Shown here piece by piece: positions 1 to 8,568 of a stretch of DNA of 64,000 bases. The position numbers were made by a program, and so were the translations under genes. Below the pieces are notes generated by a model that saw only the letters and a program-made list of their open reading frames with translations, was not told where the DNA came from and made no database searches. Each line of letters opens with the position of its first letter. Within the stretch, counting starts at the first letter, position 1. The stretch lies in assembly GCA_963970005.1 (NCBI GenBank), contig CAXAMN010027472.1, positions 1,631,749-1,695,748 of the forward strand, in the 5' to 3' direction. This stretch comes from Durusdinium trenchii. Its lineage: Eukaryota > Sar > Dinophyceae > Suessiales > Symbiodiniaceae.

Positions 1-42
1 CGATGATGTTGGAGACGGGAAGGCGCGGGATGGAGGGGATGG

Positions 43-85
43 GGGTCAATGTAGGCATATATAGCATACATGGAGTGTTCGGGAT
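43..85. mobile_element. Half copy of palindromic element family B
   Basis: The stretch reads as one arm of the family B foldback: GGGGGTCAATGTAGGCATAT followed by a run ending ATGGAGTGTTCGGGA. Full copies elsewhere (for example 50294-50383) have both arms. Only one arm is present here, so this is a fragment. Confidence 0.6.
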
Positions 86-109
86 AGGATATTTTGGCTT
101 GGTACCAGG

Positions 110-213
110 CCCTAGGGATCCACATACCTTCTCAGAAGGTAATTGGACCCTCAAAGCCTACATAAATAGTCTCCAATCACCGTACCTGAGAAGGTACGAC
201 TGGATCCCTAGGG
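110..213. mobile_element. Palindromic MITE-like element, family A
   Basis: A 104-bp element begins CCCTAGGGATCC and ends GGATCCCTAGGG, so the ends are perfect inverted repeats. Inside each end is a smaller palindrome, CCTTCTCAGAAGG or its relative, and a central part shared with the copies at 6602-6703 and 8191-8292. It encodes nothing. The form suggests a non-autonomous foldback DNA element. Confidence 0.85.
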
Positions 214-577
214 AGGGATGGCTCACCCCAAAGATCTTCCATGTTCAAGTGCTTGGCCCAAGAAGACGGACATAGAGGTTGCCGAGAGTTCCTCCCCGAT
301 CCATATACCGAAGCCCCAAGTTTGCCACTATGGATCCACATAGCGAACCTGAGGTACGGTGAGGACGGAGACTATTGTCAGCCATGCGCCAGGAGGGTAG
401 CCAACGTGAGGTTCGGTATGTGGATCCAAATACGACACTGCAAAGGTGATGACATTTCACCTTTGGGACGAATGGACCTGTTTTTAGAGTTTCAGGGGCG
501 GCACTGGGACTTCTACCGGCCGCTGGCATGACGGATCTAGAAAATGGGCGATTCGGGTATGGCACGCTCACAGCTAG

Positions 578-852
578 CAATATCTCCCCTTTGCTGACCA
601 ATCACGGGACATCGTCAATTTCATTGACGACGACGCAAATCAAATCCAATCTCATCTGGCTCCATTTGCGCGACGAAACACACGCAAGGGCAAGGTCACT
701 GGTCAGCGCGTTTCGTCACGCCTCTATCCCATCGACGGGACACGTCAACCAGTCACACTGTCAACCAGTCACACTGTCAACCAGTCACGTCAACAGGTCG
801 AGGTCGACTTGGGGAACCCGAAACAGCGCAAAATACCTGCGCCTCCGGGCAG
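578..852 (+). CDS. Possible coding exon, unknown function
   Basis: An open frame of about 91 codons follows an AG acceptor (CACGCTCACAGCTAG) at 577. It has no internal stop and runs into a family G repeat at 853. The translation includes DIVNFIDDDANQIQSHL near the start and VEVDLGNPKQRKIPAPPGR near the end. No start codon of useful length lies in the frame, so this would be an internal exon. A different frame opens after an acceptor at 495 and overlaps it, so the frame choice is uncertain. I do not recognise the protein. Whether it belongs with the helicase exons downstream cannot be told. Confidence 0.33.
747..800 (+). repeat. Short tandem repeat, about 18 bp unit
   Basis: GTCAACCAGTCACACT is repeated about three times. 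It lies inside the possible exon 578-852, where it would encode a Thr/Ser/Gln-rich stretch. Confidence 0.8.
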
Positions 853-957
853 AACAAGTACCTGGACCGGACTTCGAGTACCTTTGATACTGGGACATGA
901 CCCTACAAAATCAGGTACAAACAGTACTACATGTTCCGAGGTACGAATCCAGGTACT
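853..957. mobile_element. Dispersed repeat, family G
   Basis: This segment has the order AAGTACCTGGACCGG, GGGACATGACCC, GAGGTACGAATCC, CCAGGTAC. The same order recurs at 10899-10990, 28480-28575, 50823-50945 and 52456-52545. Its ends carry GTACC/GGTAC inverted sequence. Confidence 0.6.
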
Positions 958-1545
958 TGCTGACACCATGGCCGCCCAGATCCAACACTTCCCTCCATGT
1001 TAACTTTGTCCGCATCCGCATCCGACGCGACGCACCCCCTCCATCGCCAATCCAACGATTTAGACATATATACTTAGAAACTCTGGTTCCTCATATCCCA
1101 GACACTCCATGTACTCCTTATTTCTGACTGGTTGTTTCACTGAGAATCTCCACTCCCTCACGGGTATCCAATCCACCCCCCTTTGGAACTGTTAGTATAA
1201 GGACTTAACGTTCACGCAGATGAAGGTCTATGCATTTGCCGAGCCCATCAGCCTACGTGAGACGTCTATGCCTCTTTCACTAGTTTTGGTGAGACAGACA
1301 TTCACGGGCATGAGTCAAAAAGCACACTCCTGCCTTTACCATTCTCAGTGTGGTCTGGGAAGGCTACAGATCATTGTTCATCATCCCACAGCCAAGTTAT
1401 GGTTATGGTGTGACCCCAAAGCTTTTCATTCACCAGTGGTCATTTGCTGCCCTTAAGGGCTTGCTGCACGGAGACACTCAAAAGGAAAAAAAACTAAAGA
1501 TAACGCCACAAGGCAAGATGTTGATTGTTTTGCATGATTGTTGTA

Positions 1546-1547
<2 letters not shown>
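958..1547 (+). other. Region with one weak exon candidate
   Basis: An AG acceptor at 1219 (ACGTTCACGCAG) is followed by an open frame beginning MKVYAFAEPISLRETSM. Other frames are also open, so support is weak. A piece of family B (CCCAGACACTCCATGTA) lies at 1098-1114. I see nothing else. Confidence 0.3.
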
Positions 1548-1636
<89 letters not shown>

Positions 1637-1637
1637 G
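1548..1637 (+). repeat. (TTG)n microsatellite, about 30 units
   Basis: There are roughly thirty uninterrupted TTG triplets, followed by two copies of GCACGGTTGTTG. Long Leu, Cys, Gln, Asn or Thr homopolymer reading frames on both strands are products of this repeat, not genes. Confidence 0.98.
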
Positions 1638-1639
1638 GC

Positions 1640-2175
1640 ACGGTTGTTGGCACGGTTGTTGGGCCAAGATGATTTCAATGAACAATCCTCTATACACCTA
1701 CCCAGTCAGTGGATAACCTTTACCCTTTTGGGGGGATGGGGGACACCCCAGTCAAATCCAACAGGTAAAATCAATTCACTGCATGAGGGACACCCCAGCT
1801 GTGTTGTGCACATGCGCTGCCCTGGACATGCGCTGCCCGGAAGATCCACCCTATAGGTCCAATCTGACCCATGCGCTAACCTGGTCCTTCTTTGTCATTG
1901 AGTCCCCCTGGTTCCTTTAGCGTGTATGGGACAAGGGACTACAATATCTCCCATGACCAACCCCATACCCATATATGACTAGGGTGTAGCCCATGACCAG
2001 CAACAGTCAGTCAAAGATGATCACTCTATTAGAGATGTTGGCCGTCCACAAGCTCACCATCATCCGTCCATACACCCAAGCTTTATGACCAACTCCAGTC
2101 AGTCATGACCTGTAGACCTCTCCGGTGACGGACCTGGACCGGAGCCGACCTGGACCGACGCATCCATGCTTGCAG
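1640..2175. other. No gene seen
   Basis: The stretch holds paired copies of short phrases (GGGGGATGGGGGACACCCC, also near 61860; CCCATGACCA twice) but no convincing frame. Confidence 0.4.
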
Positions 2176-2287
2176 ACCTACAGACTTGCTCCCTGATGCG
2201 CTGGAGCTGCCAGATGCCAGGATGGGAATGGGGGAGGGAGAGGTTGAGAGGTTGGAAAAAGCGTCCATCCAGCTGCCGGCTGGAACC
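2176..2287 (+). CDS. Possible upstream exon of the helicase gene
   Basis: After an acceptor ATGCTTGCAG at 2175 one frame reads PTDLLPDALELPDARMGMG and then EGEVERLEKASIQLPAGT, ending at a GT donor (GTGTAAAA) at 2288 in phase 0. The next exon at 2680 also starts in phase 0 after AG, so the two join in frame as ...LPAGT + EFADSL.... The intron between them would be filled by a TA tract and a tandem array. The segment itself carries no recognisable helicase motif, so the link is an inference. Confidence 0.33.
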
Positions 2288-2353
2288 GTGTAAAAAACGC
2301 ACCTTTGAACCTCAACTGTTTCCAATGACACGCAAGATGAACCCACTTGCGTG

Positions 2354-2378
2354 AATATATATATATATATAAATATAC
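2354..2378. repeat. (TA)n tract
   Basis: The alternating AT run lies on the outer side of the tandem array that follows. The second array (5961-6322) has a similar tract on its outer side. Confidence 0.95.
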
Positions 2379-2426
2379 ATTGTAGCCGCTCTGCGGGTAC
2401 GCAATTTTTACCCGCAGACAAGACAT

Positions 2427-2679
2427 ATTGTCCGAAGACGAATTCCCCCCCCCAAGACGAATTCCCCCCCGAAGACGACTTCCGAAGACACATTGCCCGA
2501 AGACGAATTCCTCCCCGAAGACGAATTCCCCCCCGAAGACGACTTCCGAAGGCACATTGTCCGAACACGAATTCCCCCACGAAGACGAATTCCCCCCCGA
2601 AGACGACTTCCGAAGACACATTGTCCGAAGACGAATTCCCCCCCGAAGACGAATTCCCGCCCGAAGACGAATTCCGAAG
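2427..2679 (+). repeat. Tandem array of GAAGAC units
   Basis: About fifteen units of 16-19 bp based on CGAAGACGAATTCCCCCC alternate with a shorter form, CGAAGACGACTTC, and with CGAAGACACATTGTC. The array is open in several frames on both strands, but that follows from its composition. It ends directly at the AG before the helicase exon at 2680 and most simply lies in an intron. Confidence 0.95.
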
Positions 2680-3249
2680 GAGTTTGCAGATTCTCTCCAA
2701 CAAGATTCTGCGTTCACCTGGGCGACAAGGGCAGCCATTCCAAAAATCACTTTGCCAGTCTCCTTCCGCTACGGCGACATGATCACCGGCGCCCTTCGAG
2801 CAACGGGTGACTGCGCCCTATTGCTCAAACGTGGCGTCGGTCAGCATGCCCTTTGTGTGGAAGCCTTGCTGGCAGTCAGAAATGGCCACCATGTCTCCAT
2901 CATGGTGATTGCTTTCTATGCTTTACAAAGGGTCTTTTTGGAGCAACATCTGGTACAATCAGCGCTGGCCTGTCTTGGGCCTGTCGCGCACTCTTTGGGA
3001 GTAGCCACAACGGAGATGGCCGAGAACATCATCCAAGCCGTGCAATTTTATTTGCCCAACGCATCTGGCGGCTCTGAGTGTGATGTCTCCTTTTTGTACT
3101 TACCCAGGCGGAGCGACAAAGACGGCGTGTATGCTGGCACGCACCTTCTGAGCTCAGCTTGGCGGTACATTGCCTTGACCCGTGCTTCCCAGCGTTGCTA
3201 CGTACTGCTGGAATGTCTAGCAGAGGTGACTCAATTGTCAAGGGCATGA
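2680..3249 (+). CDS. SF1 helicase C-terminal (RecA2) domain, fragment
   Basis: The frame continues through the array from upstream, but the protein-like part starts at the AG at 2678-2679. It matches the second RecA-like domain of UPF1/DNA2-type superfamily 1 helicases. LPVSFRYGDMI resembles the motif with the conserved tyrosine-arginine (usual form NYRM...I). IAFYALQRVFLEQHL resembles the segment usually reading PY..Q...L. GSECDVSFLYLPRRS corresponds to motif V (QG.E.DVV....R). WRYIALTRASQRCYVLLE corresponds to motif VI (VALTRA), with its arginine. Motifs I and II (ATP binding) are not in this piece. The frame stops at 3249, just after motif VI, while an adjacent frame opens at 3230 and carries on. 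The family role is ATP-driven unwinding of RNA or DNA; which one applies here cannot be judged. Confidence 0.62.
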   Translation, partial: EFADSLQQDSAFTWATRAAIPKITLPVSFRYGDMITGALRATGDCALLLKRGVGQHALCVEALLAVRNGHHVSIMVIAFYALQRVFLEQHLVQSALACLGPVAHSLGVATTEMAENIIQAVQFYLPNASGGSECDVSFLYLPRRSDKDGVYAGTHLLSSAWRYIALTRASQRCYVLLECLAEVTQLSRA

Positions 3250-4231
3250 CAGCCAGCAACACAAAGCTGAGAAGTGGCAACATTTCATCACATACTGCAA
3301 AAGTGTCTGGGACCAGTTGCAGGTGGAGCACCGCTATCAGATATCAGAGGCTTGGGCATGGCCGTCGAACATTTACACTTCAGCAACTTGGAAATCCAAA
3401 ATGCTGGATTGCCCTTGGAGCTTGTGGCAGACTTCCTTGCAGCGCGTTGTGCAGTATATGCAAGGCTTCAGTCCTCAGACCCCAAACAAAGGAGAAGCGC
3501 CAGTCCAATTTCGGGCCCTCTTCGACAACCCGCAGTCATTTTCAATCAGTGTGTTGGCCTCAGAAGATGTGGACCACATGGTCACGCACCTGCCGGACCT
3601 GCAAGCAAGGTACCCGGTCCGGTACATGGATGACGGCCGGCTGCAAGAAGCTTTGACGCGGCAAGCCCAAAACGTGCTATGGAGCGCGCAAGACTATTTT
3701 TTGGACGCCTTGTGTGTCAACAACAAGCAGAGCGAGATCACAATCAGCCTGCCACTGCTGCTACACAGCAGCTCCTGGAGCGCGCCGCTGGACGCATCCA
3801 AGGTGGCCCACGCCCTTTTTCTTTCTTTCTTTCGTGGATGCGGAATTGCGCAACTCTCCAGGCACAAAAAGGAAGAGGTTGAGCTGCAAAATGAACTTTT
3901 CGTGGAGGGGCAATGCCGCTCCGACCGGCCTGGCTTTGCCATTGTTGATCCTGATGACCACCAGGTCTTCAAGCTATACAATGCAATGGGCCTCGGGCAC
4001 CAACACGACGATTTACGCACACTTTTGGCTAGAGTGCGCAGTGCACAGCTTGCAGTGCAGTGGTGCCGCTTCTTGTCGCAAGAGAGCCCGTCCAAATTTA
4101 GAGCCAGCCAGGTCAAGGGAGATGAGGAAGCCTTGAACCATTGGGATTGGCGCGGAGAGGTTGAGAAACAAAACCTTGCCAGCAGTCCTCCGTTGCCAAG
4201 CCTCTCAGATTGGCTGCTACAAAACACATGA
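3242..4231 (+). CDS. Continuation of the helicase gene, C-terminal tail
   Basis: One frame stays open for about 330 codons from 3230 to the TGA at 4229-4231. It begins GHDSQQHKAEKWQHFITYC and ends SLSDWLLQNT. It lies one base out of frame with the helicase exon and takes over where that frame stops, so both are best read as one gene interrupted by a single-base insertion or deletion near 3225-3247. The alternative is a very short intron; a 28-nt GT-AG candidate (3215-3242) would join the frames but seems too short. The tail has no domain I recognise. Its length makes chance unlikely. Confidence 0.5.
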   Translation, partial: GHDSQQHKAEKWQHFITYCKSVWDQLQVEHRYQISEAWAWPSNIYTSATWKSKMLDCPWSLWQTSLQRVVQYMQGFSPQTPNKGEAPVQFRALFDNPQSFSISVLASEDVDHMVTHLPDLQARYPVRYMDDGRLQEALTRQAQNVLWSAQDYFLDALCVNNKQSEITISLPLLLHSSSWSAPLDASKVAHALFLSFFRGCGIAQLSRHKKEEVELQNELFVEGQCRSDRPGFAIVDPDDHQVFKLYNAMGLGHQHDDLRTLLARVRSAQLAVQWCRFLSQESPSKFRASQVKGDEEALNHWDWRGEVEKQNLASSPPLPSLSDWLLQNT

Positions 4232-4437
4232 AAAAAGCGTTTGGGCCTAGCGTGCAAGCAGACAAGCCTGTGCAAAGACATTTTCCACACATGTGAAATT
4301 TGACAGGTCCTTCTTGTCATTTGCTGTTGGTCACAAACCTGCTTGTCCAGGAAGCCATAAAGCCAGTGTGCTTGATCGAGGCGCGAAGGTGACAGAAAGG
4401 CTCTTCACTGTGTTTGTGATGCTCTTCTTCCCCATTT

Positions 4438-4530
4438 GCAAAACGAAAGAGAGGAGTCAAACGAAAAAGAGGAGTCAAACGAATAAGAAAGGAGTCAAAC
4501 GAAAGAGAGGAGTCAAACAAAGAAGAGAAG
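4438..4530 (+). repeat. Tandem repeat, about 18 bp unit
   Basis: Five copies of AGTCAAACGAAAGAGAGG with small changes lie about 200 bases after the helicase stop. Confidence 0.93.
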
Positions 4531-4589
4531 GTATATGGCCGGCACCAGTTCAGATGCTCCACCCTGTTTCCAATTGCTTTGATCCCGTA

Positions 4590-4660
4590 ACACGTTAGAC
4601 GTAGTATATTTATAATTATAAAACTACATATATATTAATAGTTATTTATGCGTCATGAAA
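4590..4660. other. AT-rich stretch
   Basis: A run of about 70 bases is nearly all A and T (TATATTTATAATTATAAAAC). No gene is seen in it. Confidence 0.7.
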
Positions 4661-4708
4661 AGTCATAGAGTGATGAACAGATAAATGAAATCGAACCTTC
4701 CGACACAG

Positions 4709-4835
4709 TAAGGGCTTATCCCGCATCTTTGAGCGGGCCAAATTCTGCCAGTTTCGTCTCGGAGGATTCGACGTCCAAAAATGCTGCTGTGAGGGCTCTG
4801 AGGGCTCAAAGATCAGACCCAGTGCCGTAGCTTGA
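4709..4835 (+). CDS. Possible exon, unknown function
   Basis: After an acceptor at 4708 (TTCCGACACAG) the frame reads KGLSRIFERAKFCQFRLGG, then FDVQKCCCEGSEGSKIRPS, to a TGA at 4833. It is 42 codons long and cysteine-rich. It is followed on the same strand by two further exon-like segments, 5010-5199 and 5228-5697. I do not recognise it. Confidence 0.28.
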
Positions 4836-5009
4836 GAAGGCTTTCACGTGCTGACAACATGTTTTTAGTTTTTGAATCTACGGAGATTCACTTCTAGATT
4901 CTATATAGACATTGAAAACTCATTTGCACAGTCCATTCGGGTATTCTGTATTCTCCTGAGCCCCCAAAATACACGGGAGTTGCACCACCCGCAAACTCAC
5001 ATTCTACAG

Positions 5010-5199
5010 GACTACATCAACACCTGTCCATAGCCGCATAGCCCACGCCTTGGATGGACATGTTGTGTTCTTTTGGGACCACAATCAGGCCAAGCATCCA
5101 TTGGCGATGATGCAAGCTATTGATTGGATGAGTTTGGTTCAAAAAACGTGGTTTCTGTGTTTTGGTTTGTTCCTTATGCAAAGTCGGATTGTGTCTTCA
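5010..5199 (+). CDS. Possible exon, unknown function
   Basis: The acceptor CATTCTACAG ends at 5009. The frame is open for 63 codons and includes SRIAHALDGHVVFFWDHNQA and MMQAIDWMSLVQKTWFLCFG. The phrase SRIAHA recurs in the exon-like segment at 6929, where the DNA is also similar (AGCCGCATAGC.CACGCC). A donor within its last 70 bases could join it to the next segment. Confidence 0.3.
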
Positions 5200-5227
5200 T
5201 AGTGCGTCTCCACACCATCTGCTGCAG

Positions 5228-5697
5228 GACCGAAGCTGTCGATCTTCACGTTGTTGGGGATATCTGAGCGACACATGATCTATGTCTCACACGATCCTTC
5301 GCAATTAAAGGTTCGATCAGTTTGCCTGGCATTTGCGTTTCATAGCCAAGAAGGAATGGATGCCGGAGGCGTCCTCTCAGAGACCACCGGAATAGTGAAT
5401 ATTCAACTGAGAGAACCTTGGGGATTGCGAAACAATAGGCAGTTGACCGTGGACCCAGGATTTAGAAACAAAGCCTGTATCGTGAATCATGATCGTTACA
5501 CTGCAAATGTTCTCAGTCAGGGACCACCCCTTCCAATCCCGAACCTGGGTCAAATAGTGCACTTTGATTTCTGCTTGTGGTCCGAGAAAAAGCTGGAGAT
5601 TGAGCTTGCGGAGTATGTGGTTCGAGGCCTCTCTTTACTCCATCCACATGGCTCTTGTAACTGCGAATCGCGTCATACTTGGATTGCAGCTCCTTGA
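5228..5697 (+). CDS. Possible long exon, unknown function
   Basis: The frame is open for 156 codons after the strong acceptor ACCATCTGCTGCAG. It starts PKLSIFTLLGISERHM and has internal stretches GMDAGGVLSETTGIVNIQLR and LGQIVHFDFCLWSEKKLEIE. The length is well above the usual open runs in this window. On the opposite strand between about 5600 and 5715 there is a competing, coiled-coil-like frame (EQRVKELQSKYDAI), so the last part of the call is in doubt. No known family recognised. Confidence 0.35.
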
Positions 5698-5850
5698 CCC
5701 GCTGCTCCAAAAAACAACTAAAACAACTGATTCAACCAAACTATTTCTGACTCAAAAAATTTCTTCAAGTCTCATATAACCCACGTTGCAAAGCCCTCAT
5801 TATGGTTGATATCCTGATTGTCCACAGGTTCCTCCCAAACTCCAAAGCAC

Positions 5851-5954
5851 CTATGCACCTTCAGACCCAAGCGGAAATAAGCGCGTTAAAACCGCTTTCG
5901 TGCAGCCGCTGCCTTGCAAAGATTTGTCTGCCTCATTACGCAAAACCCGGTCGC
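5851..5954 (-). CDS. Weak minus-strand exon candidate
   Basis: Read on the minus strand, the array at 5961-6322 ends in ACCAAG and is followed by an open frame GDRVLRNEADKSLQG to a stop at 5851. The arrangement copies that at 2427-2680 (TA tract, array, exon). The frame is short, so support is thin. Confidence 0.2.
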
Positions 5955-5960
5955 CTTGGT

Positions 5961-6322
5961 CAATGTGTCGTCGCAATGTGTCGTCAGGGGGTAATGCGTC
6001 GTCAGGGAATGTGTCGTCGCAATATGTCGTCACCGGGGAATGTGTCGTCAGGGCGCAATGCGTCGTCACGGAATGCGTCGTCGCAATGTGTCGTCACCGG
6101 GTAATGTGTCGTCAGGGGGCAATATGCGTCCTCAGGGAATGTGTCGTCACCGGGGAATGTGTCGTCAGGGGGTAATGCGTCGTCAGCCAATGCGTCGTCG
6201 CAATGTGTCGTCACCGGGGAATGTGTCGTCAGCTGGTAATGTGTCGTCAGGGAAGGCGTCGTCACAATGTGTCGTCAGGGGGGTTGTGACGTTAGGGAAT
6301 GTGTCGTCGCAATGTGTCGTCG
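5961..6322. repeat. Tandem array of TGTCGTCA units
   Basis: About twenty units of 16-19 bp are built on AATGTGTCGTCA with spacers such as GGGGGT, CCGGGG or CGC. On the minus strand the units read TGACGACGCATTACCCCC, which resembles the GAAGACGAATTCCCCCC unit of the first array. The two arrays therefore look like diverged relatives in opposite orientation. Confidence 0.95.
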
Positions 6323-6326
6323 GCCT

Positions 6327-6343
6327 GTATATATATATATACA
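6327..6343. repeat. (TA)n tract beside the second array
   Basis: TATATATATATATA directly follows the last TGTCGTCG unit. Confidence 0.9.
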
Positions 6344-6466
6344 CTTTGATTTCTCTCCACACCCACGACTGCGTCCAGGACCGGACCCGTTTCTTTGTAA
6401 CGACCATTCGAAGGGTTGGTATTGGTTTTGTACGAACTCACTTCCGTTCCAACATCCTCTGACTGA

Positions 6467-6600
6467 AGGTACCATGGATCTTTGTGGGTCAAGGGAGACA
6501 AAGAAAAGGCCGCGGATGCTCTGGACAGTATGTCCGCAAACCGCTTGGATACCTGGTGTGGAGAGGGATACAAGGAGCCACAATGGACATGGGCATGTAT
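6467..6600 (+). CDS. Possible exon, unknown function
   Basis: A pyrimidine-rich acceptor (ATCCTCTGACTGAAG) ends at 6466. The frame then reads YHGSLWVKGDKEKAADALDS followed by MSANRLDTWCGEGYKEPQWT, about 44 codons with mixed charged residues. It runs into a 20-bp sequence that is repeated on the other side of a family A element. The next candidate exons are 6929-7013 and 7172-7340. Confidence 0.32.
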
Positions 6601-6601
6601 A

Positions 6602-6703
6602 CCCTAGGGATCCACATACCTTCTCAGAAGGTAATTGGACCCTCAAAGCCTACATAAATAGTCTCCAATCACCTTCTTATAGAAGGTATGTGGATCCCTA
6701 GGG
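6602..6703. mobile_element. Family A palindromic element with flanking direct repeat
   Basis: It starts CCCTAGGGATCC and ends GGATCCCTAGGG. The sequence AATGGACATGGGCATGTATA lies just before it (6582-6601) and again 11 bases after it (6715-6734). This 20-bp direct repeat looks like a duplication made on insertion. Confidence 0.88.
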
Positions 6704-6804
6704 ATTGACCCCTGAATGGACATGGGCATGTATATTTTAAAGAGGGGATTAGCCAGTCTTTGAGGCATCCGCGGTGATATACATGCACACCTCAATGTTC
6801 ATAA

Positions 6805-6899
6805 GGATCCAGTCGTACCCTCGTTTCGGTGGGACTGGGGGCCCGGGTGCCATGTTCGGGTCCAGTCGTACCGAACTTGAGGAGGTACGACTGGATCCC
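6805..6899. mobile_element. Diverged family A element
   Basis: GGATCCAGTCGTACC at the left and GGTACGACTGGATCC at the right form an inverted repeat of 15 bp. The interior differs from the 6602 copy and is GC-rich. Confidence 0.75.
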
Positions 6900-6928
6900 A
6901 AACGGGAATGTTCATCATTGTCTTACAG

Positions 6929-7013
6929 CTCTCATCGAGAAGGTCAGTGTTTTTTGACCGCGAAAGGGCCCTGAAAATAGTCAGCCGCATAGCGCACGCC
7001 GAGGCTGAAAACG
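6929..7013 (+). CDS. Possible exon, unknown function
   Basis: The acceptor ATTGTCTTACAG ends at 6928. The frame reads LSSRRSVFFDRERALKIVSR and then IAHAEAEN, ending at a GT donor (GTTAGG) at 7014 in phase 1, or at a TAG at 7016. The following candidate exon at 7172 starts with two bases that complete the split codon. Confidence 0.3.
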
Positions 7014-7040
7014 GTTAGGTGTTGAATCACACATGCTAAG

Positions 7041-7130
7041 CCCTAGGGCTCCAAGTACCTTCTGAGAAGGTGTTTGGGGTGGGTTTGGAGGGTCCAAACA
7101 CCTTCTGAGGAGGTACTTGGAGGTGTAGGG
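7041..7130. mobile_element. Family A element, shortened
   Basis: It begins CCCTAGGGCTCCAAGTACC and ends GGTACTTGGAGGTGTAGGG. A CCTTCTGAGAAGG palindrome lies inside. It would sit in the intron between 7013 and 7172. Confidence 0.8.
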
Positions 7131-7171
7131 ACATGCTAAGGTAATCCCACCCCCAGCTGAATCTTAGCCTT

Positions 7172-7340
7172 CCTTCTAGACATATGTTTTCCACAATGGA
7201 AGTGGAACACAAAGCTGCAAAGCAGTGTAAAGCAAGAACATGTTCGTCATTGTCCGATGCGGAGTGCTGGTGTTCTCCCCTTCGAAAGGGGGTGCTGGGT
7301 CCATCACATGTTAAGAAGTCTTGACCAAACCACGCCCTAG
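7172..7340 (+). CDS. Possible terminal exon, unknown function
   Basis: After the acceptor CCTTCCTTCTAG, the phase-1 frame reads ICFPQWKWNTKLQSSVKQEH and later SAGVLPFERGCWVHHMLRSL, ending at a TAG at 7338. It joins in frame to the preceding candidate. A second frame (MEVEHKAAKQCKA) is also open here, which limits confidence. Confidence 0.28.
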
Positions 7341-8190
7341 GATTCCATAGGATTTCAATCACCATTAATTTCAGTGGCTTGGCCGAACAGCCATTGTTTT
7401 ACTTAGATTTAACAAGACCAGGTCAGCAGCCATTACTTAAAATGGTCTTGGAAGGCCAGGGTACCGAAAATCTGGACTTAAAGAATGGATGCACCGGATA
7501 TCACCGGATCCTTAGCCACATACCAAACCCGTAAAGAGTCTTCGTTGGATGTTGCTTTTTCCTTGGGGCCCCGGCAAGTACCATCAGATGAACAAAAAGA
7601 AAAGCAAGAAGCATATTGGTTGTGTCGTTTGTCGAGATACAACCAAGTACATTTGCTTTGAGATACCCAACCTTTTTTTCAAATAAACGCTATCACCCCA
7701 ACTTGCGTTGCAACCCTCCTGTTAGTATTTATCTCCAGACTCACTTCAGGTCCAAGACCAGCCATCGATGTCCGACCATTCGAGACGTTGGTTTCCTTCG
7801 TCGGCAAAGCGCTTCCGTTCGATCCTAAGAAGAGACCGGTGGACCGAACCGGCACATGGGACATATCGGGCGCCCAACAACCCAAACAACATAAGAAGTA
7901 ATAACAAGCCAAACAAGAAACAGGTCAAGCCTCAGGCTAGGTATACTTGATTGTAATTGTTTATATATTGTTGTGTTCCCGATGTATGAACAGGGTATAT
8001 TGCTGGAGATCTCCTGCGGTTGGCACTCGCACTCCTCTACTTCCGAGTGCCACGTGGTGTTTGAGATCCACAAATCGACGGCTTCCAGGCGGCGCCGGCG
8101 ACGCCGCGTTCGAAGGTGGAAGGTGACTCATGCCGCGAACGGGCTAAGTCCCTCAACATCCCCTAACCATGGTGACTGGTGAATATGTTT
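7341..8190. other. Mostly unassigned; one weak exon candidate
   Basis: Around 7990-8120 there is a GC-rich segment after an AACAG acceptor in which all three plus frames are open, one ending in an arginine run. I cannot choose a frame. The segment 7741-7830 resembles 6395-6450, a dispersed repeat (GACCATTCGA..GTTGGT). Nothing else is seen. Confidence 0.35.
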
Positions 8191-8292
8191 CCCTAGGGAT
8201 CCAAGTACCTTCTCAGGTACGGTGATTGGAGACTATTTATGTAGGCTTGGAGGGTCCAAGTACCTTCTGAGAAGGTATGTGGATCCCTAGGG
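8191..8292. mobile_element. Family A palindromic element
   Basis: The ends are CCCTAGGGATCC and GGATCCCTAGGG. The interior is the reverse complement of the copy at 110-213, including TGATTGGAGACTATTTATGT. Confidence 0.9.
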
Positions 8293-8333
8293 TTTATTTG
8301 TTGTCCAGGTTGAACAGCAAATTGAAGGGTGCC

Positions 8334-8432
8334 CACGGTTCAAACTCACATGGAACCTGAAGGTTGACCGGTGGAAGACCATTTTCCTCCACAACCCAGT
8401 GGTTTTGGGGTTCCAATGTTAATCTGCAGGGG
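8334..8432. mobile_element. Foldback repeat, family C
   Basis: ACATGGAACCTGAAGG on the left and GGGGTTCCAATGTTAATCTG on the right form imperfect inverted arms like those at 28381-28465. Confidence 0.5.
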
Positions 8433-8568
8433 TAGTAGGTTGTTTTGTTGTTTTTTGCAGCGGTCACTGGGTCAAGACCTTTTCCGCCCATCCGCGGGGC
8501 CCCACTTTGAGCCTAAACCTGGGTCGCGGTGCAGGACTCTCTCCTGCTTACTTTCCTTGCGGTGTGAG

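Noticed and set aside
1350-1856. 168-codon frame with a long leucine run, and Asn, Gln, Thr and Cys homopolymer frames
   Set aside because: All are translations of the (TTG)n microsatellite.
5513-5712. Minus-strand coiled-coil-like exon (EQRVKELQSKYDAI)
   Set aside because: It overlaps a 156-codon plus-strand frame with a strong acceptor. Plausible, but not listed as a separate gene.
5961-6322. CRISPR-like array
   Set aside because: Units are tandem without unique spacers, there are no cas genes, and the setting is eukaryotic.
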